From the NCBI GenBank assembly GCA_013397695.1, contig VYZI01000351.1, positions 251,057 through 315,056 of the forward strand: a stretch of DNA of 64,000 nt, read 5' to 3'. The stretch is from Centropus unirufus. Its lineage: Eukaryota > Chordata > Aves > Cuculiformes > Centropidae. Each line of letters begins with the position of its first letter. Within the stretch, counting starts at the first letter, position 1. A program made the position numbers and the translations under genes. Under the pieces are notes generated by a model. It was not told the DNA's origin, searched no databases, and saw nothing but the letters and a program-made list of their open reading frames with translations. Positions 28,463-39,600 of this stretch are shown here, one piece after another.

Positions 28463-31400
28463 GGACTACATAATATTAGGATACATCCTGGCAAAAAATG
28501 GAGAGGATGACAATGTTGCCTTGTTGGGTCACCGCTCCCATGTGAACATGGAGGGACAATATTACAGATCTATGTCCAGAGGTCGCTGACCCAGGATCAA
28601 CACTTAGTCATGAAGATGAAAAGAATTTACAAATGCTTCCAATAGGCAGCATTATTGTCTGCTAATTACCCTCCAGACTCTTTAGGCAGCAGTGTGGGTA
28701 CAGAGGGGTGGGAGCAGTGGTGCGCAGAGAGGCACTTTCCAGCCTTCAGGATAGATTATGGCTTGAATTATGACCTCCCACTGTATCCGTTATGGCACCC
28801 CAGTGGTTAATAGGAGCCTCCTTTGTCCAGAGGTTGCTGCGGAGACGGTTCCTGTACCTCAGGAAGCAGGGAGAAGAGAAGTTTCCTGTTTTGAAGAAGG
28901 TTTAAGAACTATTTTCCTCCAATCGGGCAGCAGATGCCTGGGCAGGAAATGGGGAACACAGCTGCCAGCCCCACTCTGGAGCAGCCACTGTGCTAATCGA
29001 TGCAGCCAGGCTTTACCAGAGCCAAAAAGGCCCCAGTGATAAGTGGGTTGCAGCATTACGGGGAGGACTTGAGGTGGAAGGTGCCTGGGGGGAGCCTAAC
29101 ATTGGAGTGAGACCAAAATAAATCCAAATACTGAGAGGAAATGGGCGTTTGTCTTCCTCCTGATACGCACCTCTCACAGCACAGAGCTTGCTCTATACAG
29201 CCCTGATAAAAATGGGGCGTGTAATTAATTGTTGTGGTCCAAAACAATGCTCAGAGCTAGCCATAGTCATCGTTGCCATAACCTTTTCTCTCACCAGTGA
29301 TTCACTGCCAAGGGAGACTTCCATGTAGTGGGGGTGTCAGTGCGCGGTCCCGTCACATACAGGAAACCAGGCAAAACTTCTCCAGCTGGGTGGGGATTTC
29401 CCCCCTTTTTCAGAAGAAATTTAGCAAGAGTGTGTGCTGACCTCCACGAGGGAAATTCAGCCCTAGCTCCAGTAAAGCGACTTTGTTTATGCTGATCCTC
29501 AGCCTTCTTCACTCAATTTTTCTTTCCCTGGCAATGCTTTCGTACCTGCATAGCGTTTGTCCCTCATGGTATTGCTCCTCTCTTGCACTTGCTCACTTTG
29601 GGTGAGGTCTGAAGGAGCCATCTGCTCCCAGCTCCTAGCTTGATTCCCTGTGATATTATTTCCCCTGGTGCTTTGTGTAGCAGACAGCATCCGAGAGGGT
29701 GTGATACGCTGGAGCAAACCAAGACTGACTACAGCAGGTAAATCCAAGGAAGTATATTTTCATGTACTTCTCTGTTGCCAGCAGAGCTGGCAATGAGAAG
29801 AGCAATACCAGCTGGCATTTTGATAATACAGGCACCAAGTGCTTTGGAGCACAGGATCCTCCCATCCCACTGAGTAAAGACAAAGATGATTCTGGACACA
29901 GCCTTGTCCATTTCACATGAAACAAAACTCTGCCTGGGTAAGATGTGGGTCAAACTTGAGCAAGGACTTGAGAATTAGGCATCAGGGCAGCTGAGAAGGA
30001 AAGAAAATTTCCACAGCAGCAAGGAATGACAGGACTCAGCTGTGGCATTGTGTAAGTGCTCAGATTTTGTACCATCACCTACAAATGTTCTTTTTTTTTT
30101 TTGCAAAAATTCTAAGCCATAGAAATGGCACCATGGACGTGAATGGAAGCATGTAAACCTCTTCCTTGAGAATACTGGAGCTCTTGCTAGGGGCACTTTA
30201 CTGAAAACGGTGACTGAAACAATCGGAGGGTCAAAGGCATGCTTAGAGCATTCCTTGGAAAGGAATACAAACACAGACTGATCTCCCAGGAAGCAACTCC
30301 CGTATCCTCCTATCCTCCCTCTCCTACAGCATTTCAGGGTCTGTACTTATCAACCATCCTTCAAAACCCAGTGTCTCCTGCAGTCTGTGATAAACTGCAA
30401 ATAGATAACCGGCAGCATGTGTTCAGTGTTAGTCATAAATAACTGGTAATTGTAATAATTTTTCTCTTACTGCAAAAAAAATAACTAATGCAAAAGAAGA
30501 TGTGCTTCAAAGTAACAAACTGCTGGTACAGGAAGGAACATTCATTATCTCATAACTATAACTCCCCTATTCTTCTCTTCCTCTCCACCCCCTTTGTGTT
30601 CGTCTTCTCTTCTCTTGCCTTTTATTAGGATGTACACTCTTCAAAGCCAAGACTGTAACATGTTTGACAGGTCCTTTGCTATCAGTTTTGATGTAAAGAG
30701 GGGCACAAATTTAAAGTGAAGGCAGTGACTAAACTGTCTATCATAAAAGGTATTGGTGCACAAAAATAGGAAGAAATGGTTTTTATATGCCAGAAAGTAC
30801 TGAGATGAGGAGTTAATGCTGTCAACTTTGACACGGGCAAGCTTCACTTCAGGACACTGGTCAATGGGCTCCTGGAGGGTCAAGGATTTCATCTTGGTCC
30901 CCAAAAGACAACATTCATTTGAATTTCTCTTTTCCAGAGAAGGATTCACAAGTAATCTTTGAGATCTCCTCTTAGGGATGCTTCTTGACCTTCCTTCTCT
31001 CCCAACAGCTCCCAGGAGCGCGTTAACTTCGAACTGCAGGATCCTGGAGTGCTACAGACCCAAGACACGTTCCTACCAATGCACCGTAAAGCCTAATAAA
31101 ACACATCTCTGGCAAGGGTTCTGGTGACCCTCCAGGCAACCAGCCAGTGACGAGCTGTCACATGCAGCACTGCCTACTATTCTGGCTCTGAGCCTCTCGG
31201 CGTCAGGCAGGCTTTTGAGCAGAGGCGAAAAAGAAACCGAGAAAGTGAGGGAGAGATGACATATCGTCACTGCAGGAGTTACAAAGTTCCACAGGCACAG
31301 GCATTTGTCATCAGGTGGCAATGACATCAGCCTACAATTGCCGTGGTTCAGTCTACAACTGCCCCGAGTACACTAAAACGTATGTACCAACCGGTGTTTA

Positions 31401-33387
31401 CCACAGGTGGCCGTTACTACACTCAGCTATCACAGCTGCCCACGTTTCACATTTAATTTTTTCTGCCATCCCAAGGAACACGTGTGGTTACTGACATGCA
31501 TTCACTTTTTTCCATCCTGCTTTAGTAAACGATTCCACCGTCTGCTGCAGAGCCCCAGCTTACCCATGAATAATTGAGATGTTTACATACAATAATGTTA
31601 AATCAGACCTGGTCGGCATTAATGCATGCCAGCATAACAGACGTTCTCCCATCTATCAAGCCTTTCAGGTGTCCCAGGCACCCTTACAGAGATAACCACC
31701 AGGTTATCTTCCGTATGTATTCTGTCCTATGGATCTACACGCTTGGGATTGCCAAGAGGGATGTGCACTGTTAAAACACCACTGTGTGTCCAATGGTTTC
31801 CCAGTTGGCATGTTCCCAGCTAGAATGCATGAGTAAATATAAAAATAGCATGAAAATGGGTCATTTGTCAGGCAACTAGGACCAGAGTGTGTAAAGATTA
31901 ATAAGGTGATGTTGGTTTCTGAAAATCTACTTACTAGGAAGTAGAAAGTTTAGTTTAGCATCATTTTGGGGACAACCACCTCTCCCATCCTCCCCAATGG
32001 TCTGTTCTTAGTTTGATGTTAGAAAAGTTCTTTTTGTAAGGCCGCTGACACCAAAACAACAAAAAACAAACCCAAAAGCTTTACCCCAGGCCTACAGACA
32101 CCAATGAAGAAGAGAGTAGAGTGAAAGATCACGGAAAAAGCCCTGAAAGACTGCTTATAATGAAGCAGCCCTCATCTTGAAGAGCTCCTCTATGTAATAA
32201 CACAAAGAGGCTTAAAAATAACAATTAGGATGCCTAGGTAGCAAAGAATGAAAGACGGAGTCTCTAGAGCTTCATTAAAATGGCAGAGTGCTGGTTTATG
32301 CTGCAATGATAGAAAATATGACTCCAAGATGCCAGATAGCTCTGATCTAATAGGACACTTAAGTGTATGCAGTACTTAAGGAGATCATGCACTTAGATTT
32401 AAGCACATACTTAAAAACCTGCTGGATGGGGTTCTATAAGTGTAGAATGTTCACCTGAGTTTTAAAATTCCCTCCCATGGAGAGTTGGATTATGTTTTGA
32501 AGGAAATATTCCGTTAAGAATCATCTTAAAAATTGTTGGAATTATTTAAAAAATATGTGCTTCACTTATTTCAGTGACTGAACAATGAGAATAGATGTGC
32601 CAGCAGAAGTTTGATTTGACCCTTCAGCATCTCCTGAAGATGTTCATGTGTGTTCATCTCCCCATCCTTCCATCTGTAATACAGATAATTCCCCATTATT
32701 CCTGAAGAGAGTTAGAGGATAAACTGACAAATTCCAAGCAGTTCTTTTATGGTTCCTATTTGCATTTAGCGATAAAGCTCTTAAAGCTTTTCATCATTTC
32801 AGTACAGGAAATTATACCCTGGATTGTCTTTTAGGCTGACAATAAAGAGAATATAAGCCTTTTGCTTACTAAATATACTTCGAATTTTTTTAAGATTGTC
32901 ATCACTCCACAGATGTTTGTTTCTTTTTCCCTATTGCACCCAAATTGTAGCTTAATTGCCCATGCAACAGAGTCCTTGGGGTCCAAAATTAGCCTGAACT
33001 GCTCAAGGATACATTCTTTGGTGAACAGTGCAGTATCTCGTCGCTGTGCACATGTTGCATTTTTAAGCAGTGCAAACCAGTTCAAAGTTCAAACCAATCT
33101 GATCTAATGAAAGAGAGGAGTCAGCGACTCCTGGAGGTCCCCTGGCACCCTGCCCTTGGCGTCAGGAAGCAGATTTGAGAACAGGCAGACAGGAACTCAC
33201 CCTTTCCAGAGCCAGGTCACACAACCAACCGTGGGCAATGCCCGTCCCTCACCTAGACCCTGAGCTGCTGGCATAAAGCAAGGAGCAGGAGTTGATCCCT
33301 TGTTGTTGGGTACAGGATTCTGCTGGAGACCCTCACTCTTTTGTTCGCTGCATGCACTTTTTCACAAATTGCTTGGCTGGGTCCAAA
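28463..33387. other. Intergenic DNA without recognisable genes
   Basis: No exons are recognised. The region includes a poly-T tract at about 30,089-30,102, a poly-A stretch near 30,475, and a 7-bp hairpin at 33,117-33,133 (AGGAGTC, AGC, GACTCCT) just before the inverted repeat pair. Open frames of up to 102 codons are present on both strands but show no family motif. Confidence 0.5.
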
Positions 33388-33583
33388 CCTGTCAAGCATT
33401 GCAGCGGTCTCACGGTGCCTGGTGGGGCGCAGAGTGCCTTGCACAGTAGTGCAAGAAATCTCTGAGGAGAGAAGGCAAGCAGCAAGGGAAACAGGAATTA
33501 AACACTTCTTTCTGTGGGCTTGAATCTCTCCCACTGAGGTTGGGATCCAGGAACAATGGGTCCTGGTTCTCTGGGGGACCCTG
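33388..33583 (-). repeat. Unclassified dispersed repeat, copy 1 (inverted arm)
   Basis: Read on the minus strand, this segment matches 34,368-34,560 on the plus strand over nearly its whole length. Shared stretches include 'gggtcccccagagaacca', 'cattgttcctggatccca', 'agcccacagaaagaagtg', 'tttaattcc' and 'tctctcctcagaga'. The match includes a polypyrimidine-CAG that resembles a splice acceptor. Differences include small indels (for example two extra bases after 'gggaga') that shift any reading frame, so this is not a conserved protein. It is not CR1. It could be part of an LTR or another avian repeat family. Outer borders are estimated. Confidence 0.85.
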
Positions 33584-34367
33584 TGGCAAACCAAAAAGGA
33601 TTTTGAGTGAAGTGGGCATCAGAAATATCACAGCGACTACAAGGGCACCTGGTCAGTTTGCAGAAATGCTTTTCCAGAGGCTTTGTTTTGCTAGTAACGT
33701 GCTTAACCAACAGCTTTCCATTGTGTATCTAAGTATGAGAAAACTTTGCTACCTAGACCATGTTTTTCAAGTTATTAGGAAAATCTCCCAAATTCTGCAG
33801 CCCACATTCTCAGTTCTTCCATGAAAACACATTTGTTTCCTTCCTGCTGCCCTCTCCCCTAGCACATTAGTGTTTTGCAGCTGAATAACCAAAAAGTTAT
33901 TCTCCTGGAAAACATATTTAAGGAATTTTTTCCAAATCATCTGTACTGTGCTTGATTTTTTCCTTGTGCTTTCTTTCCATTGTGCCACACAAACTTTTTC
34001 CCACAGTTTGCAAGACCTTAAATCTGTATTCCCAGAGCTGCTCTAGATGATGCTTTCTATTGACATGAGTTATTTGCGTTGATTGACACAGACATCAAAG
34101 CTGCAGATGGCAAGAATAAATCAGGAACCAGTATGGGGAGTTGGGAGAAGGCCAGGTGACTGCTGGCTATCGGTGGGCCAGGAAAACTCATTTTATTCCA
34201 TGCACCAGGGCACACACCCAGCATGTTGTGCTGTGAGAGTATATATAGGCCTTTCCATCTCCTCATCTGTGTCAGTCAGAGTGGTAATGAAAGAGCTGCT
34301 ACTGTGAATTTATGTCTCCTAAACCATCCAGGACTGCAAATGCATGCTTGGAGGAGTAGTGATACAA
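33584..34367. other. Unique spacer between inverted repeat arms
   Basis: About 780 bp of apparently unique sequence separates the two arms. No gene is recognised. A possible TATA-like string ('agtatatataggcc') occurs near 34,240-34,253, but no supporting initiator or exon follows. Confidence 0.5.
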
Positions 34368-34560
34368 CCAGGGTCCCCCAGAGAACCAGAACCCATTGTT
34401 CCTGGATCCCAGCCTCAGTGGGAGACTCAAGCCCACAGAAAGAAGTGTTTAATTCCCATTTCCCTCACTGCTTACTTTCTCTCCTCAGAGACTTCTTGCA
34501 CTATTGCGCCAGGCGCTCTGCACCCCATCAGTCAGTGAGACAGCACTGAAAGGTCAGGAA
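34368..34560 (+). repeat. Unclassified dispersed repeat, copy 2 (inverted arm)
   Basis: This is the plus-strand partner of the minus-strand copy at 33,388-33,583. It begins 'ccagggtcccccagagaacc' and runs to about 'gcactgaaaggtcagg'. Within it, about 34,459-34,489 is a pyrimidine-rich tract ending in 'ctctcctcag', a good-looking 3' splice site that is also present in the other arm. It lies about 130 bp upstream of the start of the CpG island. I cannot assign it to a named repeat family. Confidence 0.85.
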
Positions 34561-35206
34561 AAAGAACTTTGTCTGTGCCACAGAGCGTCTGCCAGCCGGA
34601 TGATGTTAGTTATTAGCTACTTTGCAAAAGCAGAACTAACAGCATCTAAAAAGAAGTTGCTCTGGGTGGTGTTAGCAATAGCCCTTACTTCTACGGGTTT
34701 CAAACCTCTTCACCCGCCCCAGCCTGGGCACCGGGCAGGTACAACGCGCTTCTCCATCCGGCGGGCATGCGGGGCTCCGGCATGGACATGAGCAACCGGC
34801 CTGCCCTGCGGAGAGAGAGCCCCTCCCTGACTAGGGAAGCGACCCTTGGGGACAGTTCAGCCCTCCTGGGGCTCCTTTGCGGTGCCGGCACCTCGGGAAA
34901 GGTGGCAGGGCTACGTTCTGCCTCCCTCCAGAGGAACGGGGCGATCCAGCCTCCTCTGGAGGTTAACGCCGCTGCCAGCCCGAAAACAGGGAGAAGGGCC
35001 CAGCCATAGCCCCTGTTAACTTCACTAAGCCAGGAGCTGCTTTATGGGAGAGGGGATAAGACAGCAGGGGCTGTCTGGAACCGCGCTGAGCACGCGTGGT
35101 TCGAATGCGAGGAACCGGCGCGGCTTCCCTGCCCTCAGATCCCGCTTCCAGCAGCAGGTGCGGTCCGCTCCGCAGGGCTGGGTGCTCCGGGGCAGGGAAA
35201 ACGCCC

Positions 35207-35229
35207 GGGGCGGGGCTGGGAGGAGGGGG
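35207..35229 (+). other. G-quadruplex-type motif in the promoter island
   Basis: Four G-runs (GGGG, GGGG, GGG, GGGGG) are separated by loops of 1, 2 and 4 nt, fitting the standard G3+N1-7 quadruplex pattern on the plus strand. It lies about 800 bp upstream of the FGD5 start codon and includes the GC-box-like core. Confidence 0.75.
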
Positions 35230-35280
35230 TTTCTTCCAGCCTCGAGCCCTGGGGCTTCCCGGGCGGGGGCGGTCGTGATC

Positions 35281-35550
35281 CACGGGGGATGAAGGAGGGG
35301 GAGCGTGGAGGGGATGTATGATACGGGCTGGGGAAGATGGATGGAGAGGGAAAAGGGGGACAAGAGGGAAGGCTGGACGGGAGGAAAATGATGAAGAGCG
35401 GGAAAAGGATGGAAGGGGAGAGGATGAAGGGGAAAAGGATAGAAGGAAGGAAGGAGGGAGGGAGGTGGAGGAGATATGGAGGGAAGAGGCAGGAGTGGAA
35501 AGGGAGAGAGGGGAACCAAGAGGGATGCAAAGATGGACCAAAGGCGGTGG
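35281..35550 (+). repeat. Homopurine (GGA/GAA-rich) low-complexity tract
   Basis: About 270 bp is overwhelmingly purine on the plus strand, dominated by GGA, GAAAA and GGAGG blocks, with a run of AAGG/GAGG units near 35,440-35,470. The complementary polypyrimidine strand produces long serine/proline/phenylalanine frames that are artefacts. Such tracts can form triplex (H-DNA) structures and are common near CpG islands. Confidence 0.85.
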
Positions 35551-35715
35551 AAAGAGAGCGGGGAACACGAAGGGAACGCACGCGAAAGCGGGGATGACGA
35601 ACAGGGCAACCCGCTGCGCCTTTAATCGTCCGCGCCCTTGGGCACCCGCGCCGCGTCCCTCGCCCCCTCCTCTGCTCCCCGCGGGGCCGGCGGGGGATGC
35701 ACGCGTGGAGCCGGC

Positions 35716-35745
35716 ATCCCATCCCATCCCATCCCATCCCATCCC
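35716..35745 (+). repeat. (ATCCC)6 pentanucleotide repeat, truncated by gap
   Basis: Six perfect ATCCC units run directly into the run of unknown bases. The complement (GGGAT)n carries a GGG in every unit and could form G-quadruplexes, which may explain why assembly failed here. The true array length is unknown. Confidence 0.95.
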
Positions 35746-35931
35746 NNNNNNNNNNNNNNNNNNNNNNNNNNNNNNNNNNNNNNNNNNNNNNNNNNNNNNN
35801 NNNNNNNNNNNNNNNNNNNNNNNNNNNNNNNNNNNNNNNNNNNNNNNNNNNNNNNNNNNNNNNNNNNNNNNNNNNNNNNNNNNNNNNNNNNNNNNNNNNN
35901 NNNNNNNNNNNNNNNNNNNNNNNNNNNNNNN
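35746..35931. other. Assembly gap (186 N)
   Basis: 186 unknown bases are bounded on the left by the ATCCC array and on the right by GC-rich sequence of the FGD5 5' leader. Several long open frames reported across this position exist only because unknown codons contain no stops. Part of the FGD5 5' untranslated region and the transcription start may be hidden here. Confidence 1.
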
Positions 35932-35967
35932 CCGCCAGGGGCGAAGGCGGCGGCGCCCCCCGGGACC

Positions 35968-35976
35968 ATGCTCTGA
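35968..35976 (+). promoter_or_regulatory. Two-codon upstream ORF (Met-Leu-stop) in FGD5 leader
   Basis: The sequence ACC-ATG-CTC-TGA has a favourable Kozak context (A at -3). It ends 38 nt before the FGD5 start codon at 36,015 and is out of frame with it. If this part of the leader is transcribed, such a minimal uORF would be expected to reduce initiation at the main start. Transcription of the segment is inferred from its position only. Confidence 0.5.
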
Positions 35977-36014
35977 GCGCCCGGGGCAGCCAGCGAGCAA
36001 AGTTGCGGTGGAAG

Positions 36015-36027
36015 ATGAACAACGCCG
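36015..36027 (+). CDS. FGD5: FGD5 exon 1, coding part (start codon plus 10 nt)
   Basis: This tiny coding segment gives ATG-AAC-AAC-GCC-G (Met-Asn-Asn-Ala plus one base). It is followed at 36,028 by the consensus donor 'gtaagt'. The start has a purine at -3 (A), and the exon lies in the CpG island just after the assembly gap. The single leftover base joins the AA that opens exon 2 at 44,989 to form GAA (Glu), giving MNNAEITKPPLAPKPK, in frame with the rest of FGD5. The same pattern (a few residues, then E-I-x-K-P-P-x-A-P-K-P-K) opens the paralogue FGD6 as I remember it, which strongly supports the join. The exon extends upstream as 5' leader, at least to 35,932 if transcribed. The splice is inferred from sequence, without transcript evidence. 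Confidence 0.8.
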
Positions 36028-36189
36028 GTAAGTGCGGGGTCCGCCGGGAGGGCTCGCCGCCTCCGGACGCCTTTTCCCCGGGGCCGGCAAACGCCCGGTA
36101 GGCTTCGTTCCTCCGGTGCCTGCAGCCCCCTGCCCTCGGCACACCTCGGTGCCGGTGCCACCGGGGTAGCTCCCGCCGTCCGGGAGCTG

Positions 36190-36600
36190 CTCCTCCGGGA
36201 CTGCATCCCTGCGGCGGGGCCAGCATCTCTCCTCCCGGGGTCGGTATCTCTGCTCCCATCCCTTCTCCTCCCGGTGCTGGCATCTTTCCGCCCGGGACTG
36301 GTCCCTTTCCTCCCAATCCCTTTCCTCTCCGCCCGAGACTAGTCCCTCTGCTCCCATCCCCTCTCCTCCCAGTGATTAGCATCCCTCCTTTCAGTCCTTC
36401 TCCTCCCATCCCTTCTCCGCCCGGGGCTGGTCCCTCTCCTGCCATCCCCGATCCTCCCGGTCCCTCTCCTCCCGATCCCTTTCCTTCCATCCCCTCTCCG
36501 CCCGGGGCTGGTCCCTCTCCTCCCGATCCCTTTCCTTCCATCCCCTCTCCGCCCGGGGCTGGTCCCGCTCCACCCGGCACCCTCCCCCGGGGCTGACGCC
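36190..36600 (+). repeat. GC-rich minisatellite, about 51-bp unit
   Basis: Degenerate tandem copies of a pyrimidine-rich unit (tccctctcctcccgatccct ... ccgcccggggctggt) recur. The clearest pair starts at 36,461 and 36,512, exactly 51 bp apart and nearly identical. Shorter, more diverged variants with the same 'ctcctccc / cccggggctgg' modules extend upstream to about 36,190. It lies in the first 600 bp of intron 1 within the CpG island. The repeated arginine/glycine-rich frames on the minus strand are by-products of this array. Confidence 0.85.
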
Positions 36601-39600
36601 TCTGCTCCCGGGGCCGGTCCCTTTGCCGCCGCTCCAGCAGGTGCTCGCTGGCTCCTGCGGCCCCGCAACCCCCGGGGCTGTGCTTGCCCCGTCGCTGGCC
36701 CCGCTGGGCCAGGGGCGAGCAGTGCGGGGGAGCGGGGGTCCAGACCGGGCTGGGCGATGGGGAGCGCTGCCCCTGCTCTTCTCTCGGACACACTGAGCCT
36801 GCACAAGGCTCCCAGGAATTTGCTACCCGTTCCTTTTTAAGCCTGGTTTTTAAGGAGGTAATGGCAGAGTTTGCTCTCCAAGGAAAACTCCAACCCTTCC
36901 TCCTTCCTTCTCTTAACATTCCAGAATTTTTCCTTGATGGAAACTGGAAGGTGAATGAGAGAGGAAAAGAAGGGAACAGATAGTAAAGATGAGACATTGA
37001 ATAGTTAAATGTTAAAAAAAGTCACTGGAAAATTGGGGCAGACTCTAAATTCCCCACCAACACTTTCTGACACTCAGGGACAAGGCATGTGTGTAAAAAC
37101 CATAAGAATCCAGGAAACAATTATTATGAACTCTGGAGTTATTCAGACAAATCCAACGGTACATCTGGAATTAAAGGAGAAGAGAAATGGTCCCTTTGTG
37201 TTAGCCCTAAAATTTTCCACCGTGTTTCCCTGTTCCAGAAGCTGAATGTTGCTGGGCACCTCACTTGTATGGGCGCATCCTGAAGCCCAGAGATTTCACC
37301 TCTAGAAACCTGGCCCTGAAGCTGTCATGCGCTGGGAAACTGTGAATCATTGTTCGCCAGAGCACGGGAACATAGGATTGGAAAGGGTCCTTTAGGTCAG
37401 CCCCAGGCCTCTGCTGTGGTATTGTCACAGTGCTCTGCCCAGTTTGAAGCAAGAGGTTCTCCTTTCCCTTGGAGCAGGGAGCGAGGTGCTCTCCTACCCA
37501 TCAAATGATGACTTTCCATTCTGGTTTTTCATCCTTTCTGGGCCAGGCACTGTCCCCCTGATGAGACAAACTCATTTGAAAGTTAAGTGAGCCAGGTAAA
37601 CATTGCTTTAGCCATGATGCTTCATCCTCCCTTTCTTTATCTCTCCATTATTTAAAGCAGACTGGCTCTAATCTGATCCTGTTGTCAGTGGAAGTGCAGT
37701 GTAAGGAATATCAGATGTATCCATTTGTAAAGACTTACATTCTGTTAGCAGTTCTTATTTTTCAGGAGTGTAGGACTGAACAGGACTAGGTTCATTACTA
37801 AAAGCGGTGCTCGTGGTTACAAAACACTAGGTCCTATTGGTCCTTTTATTAATTCATCAAATTATATCTTAACCCACAACATTTTAGGTAGCTTTCCTGC
37901 TGTTTCTCTCACAAACTGAGAACCTTTGCCTTTGTGAGCTTTCCAGACTAGATCCATCGCCATTTATTCTTGTGATTATATTGTCCTTTTGCTTAAAAAT
38001 AGTTCTTTTCCTCCTCTGGTGTTTACCTCCAGGTTGTATTTATAGAGTGCTCATATCCCTTCGCAGCCTTTGTTTTGTACATTTGCACAATGCAAGGAAT
38101 GTCTCTCCCATCAGTGCAGAGCAGAACTTCCTACTGAACCTGGAGGAGAAGGGCAGTTACTCAGTGGCCCAGCTCAGGGACCAGCGGTGGTCATCTCTGT
38201 GTCCCAGTCACTACCACACGGCCCCAGAGAGCAGCTGGATGAGCAGGCATGTATGGCAGCCTTGATCCCACACAAGTTAAACTAATGACAGCCAGAAAAC
38301 AGGAAGGGAGATATGGATTATCCTGAGAGATGCGGAACTGATATGAAAAGAAAGATGAAGGAATCCACCCAAGGTCACAGGAAATCTGTGGTAAGAGACA
38401 AGAGAGCAACCCCTGTCTCCAGCCTCGTAGACAGGACCTTCCAGCCCCTGAGTATCAGTTTGTTTGCCCAATGCTGAAAGGATCCTGCCCGTGGGAAGAG
38501 TGGACAGATCTCAGACTCCATAGCAGTCAGAGGTGTAAGCGAACTATGTATTCTTTCAGTGATATAGGAAAGCCTGCCTTATTTACCTGTCAGAGCATTT
38601 TAACCAACATTTTCCTTGGCTCCTAGGAAGCCAGATATGAAACCACAGGTGGATACGAGCTGCCTGCTGCAGTGGGAACTGCTGTGTGATCACACCTAAA
38701 CTGAAAACATCACAAACAGTTCCACTCAAAAGCAAGCTATGCCAGTAGTTTGGAACCAAGATTATTTAATTGCCACGTACATGTGTTTTTTCTTAGCCCC
38801 CCCCGCCCCCACCAAGACTCATCCACGCAGTCTGCTGGAGGCAGGGAAAATCCTGCAGAATTTTTCAGGATCAAGACTTTTTTGGTGTCGAGAGTCATCC
38901 TTTTCTGATTATATTGCCTTCAGATTCCCCAATCCCCCAGCCGTGTTTCTCTGTGGGATGTTATGCTGTTGTAGTATATTTACAGATGGCTGCAATCATG
39001 TTATATAGTAAGAGAAATTTGTAAGCCATTGATCTGATATCCCAGAGTCATAATGCATTGTTCTAATGATAGAGGATGGATTCCAGTAACTGTATGGAGC
39101 AGCATTTTATTTCTCAGAGTGGGATGTGCTCCTAGCTGTTAATATTTCAATTAAGATTTGTGGGAAGACAAAATTCCCATGGGATGGTGACTATCTACTA
39201 GGTCTGTCTTCACACTAGGGGAGCTTTTTGCTGTATACAGAGCACTGTTTTGATCACGTATTTGAAGAATATACACTGATAAGAGAGAATAATGGTTTTT
39301 TAAAAGTATCAGAGTTATGCAGAAGCTGAAATACCATTCTCATAAGGGTCTGAGGCATTTAGGAGACAAACCTGCTTGCTTTGAACAGGAGCTCAGATCT
39401 CAGGTGCCTAAAGCCCCAGTTCTCAGAAGACACTTAAGTATTTAATTCCTGATCAAGTCAAAGTGGGATCTGATACCTAAATCTGGACTGTGGTTCCATT
39501 TGAAAGAAAGAATTGCACTCCTGCATCATTAGGACCTCCCAGTCTAAACATCTTTTCCATCTCAAGTGACTCCCATGCAACTACTTTAATTTCTTAGGTA

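Larger units (their letters stand above)
34690..36810 (+). promoter_or_regulatory. FGD5: CpG-island promoter region of FGD5
   Basis: CpG dinucleotides are dense from about 34,690 to 36,810, in sharp contrast to the CpG-poor, AT-richer DNA on both sides. The island contains GC-box-like strings (for example 'cccggggcggggctggg' at about 35,204), the first coding exon of FGD5 at 36,015-36,027, and a gap of unknown bases just upstream of that exon. No convincing TATA box is seen, as expected for CpG-island promoters. The transcription start is probably within or near the gap. The island is wide enough to drive a divergent transcript, but I see no exon supporting one. Confidence 0.8.

Noticed and set aside
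33253..34549. Similar peptides (VPQRTRTHCSWIP...) from the two inverted arms as a possible duplicated gene.
   Set aside because: Indels between arms shift the frame after about 20 residues, so similarity is at DNA level. Treated as a dispersed repeat.
1..34690. Exons of genes that flank FGD5 in other vertebrates (such as CCDC174 or GRIP2).
   Set aside because: I looked for recognisable coding segments with splice sites and found none, so the neighbour is presumably farther upstream.
34963..36997. Very long minus-strand frames (464, 194 and 620 codons) and plus-strand frames across the CpG island.
   Set aside because: They run through the 186-base gap, where unknown codons hide stops, and through polypyrimidine and minisatellite tracts. 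Composition is low-complexity (Ser/Pro/Phe or Gly/Arg/Glu) with no family match.
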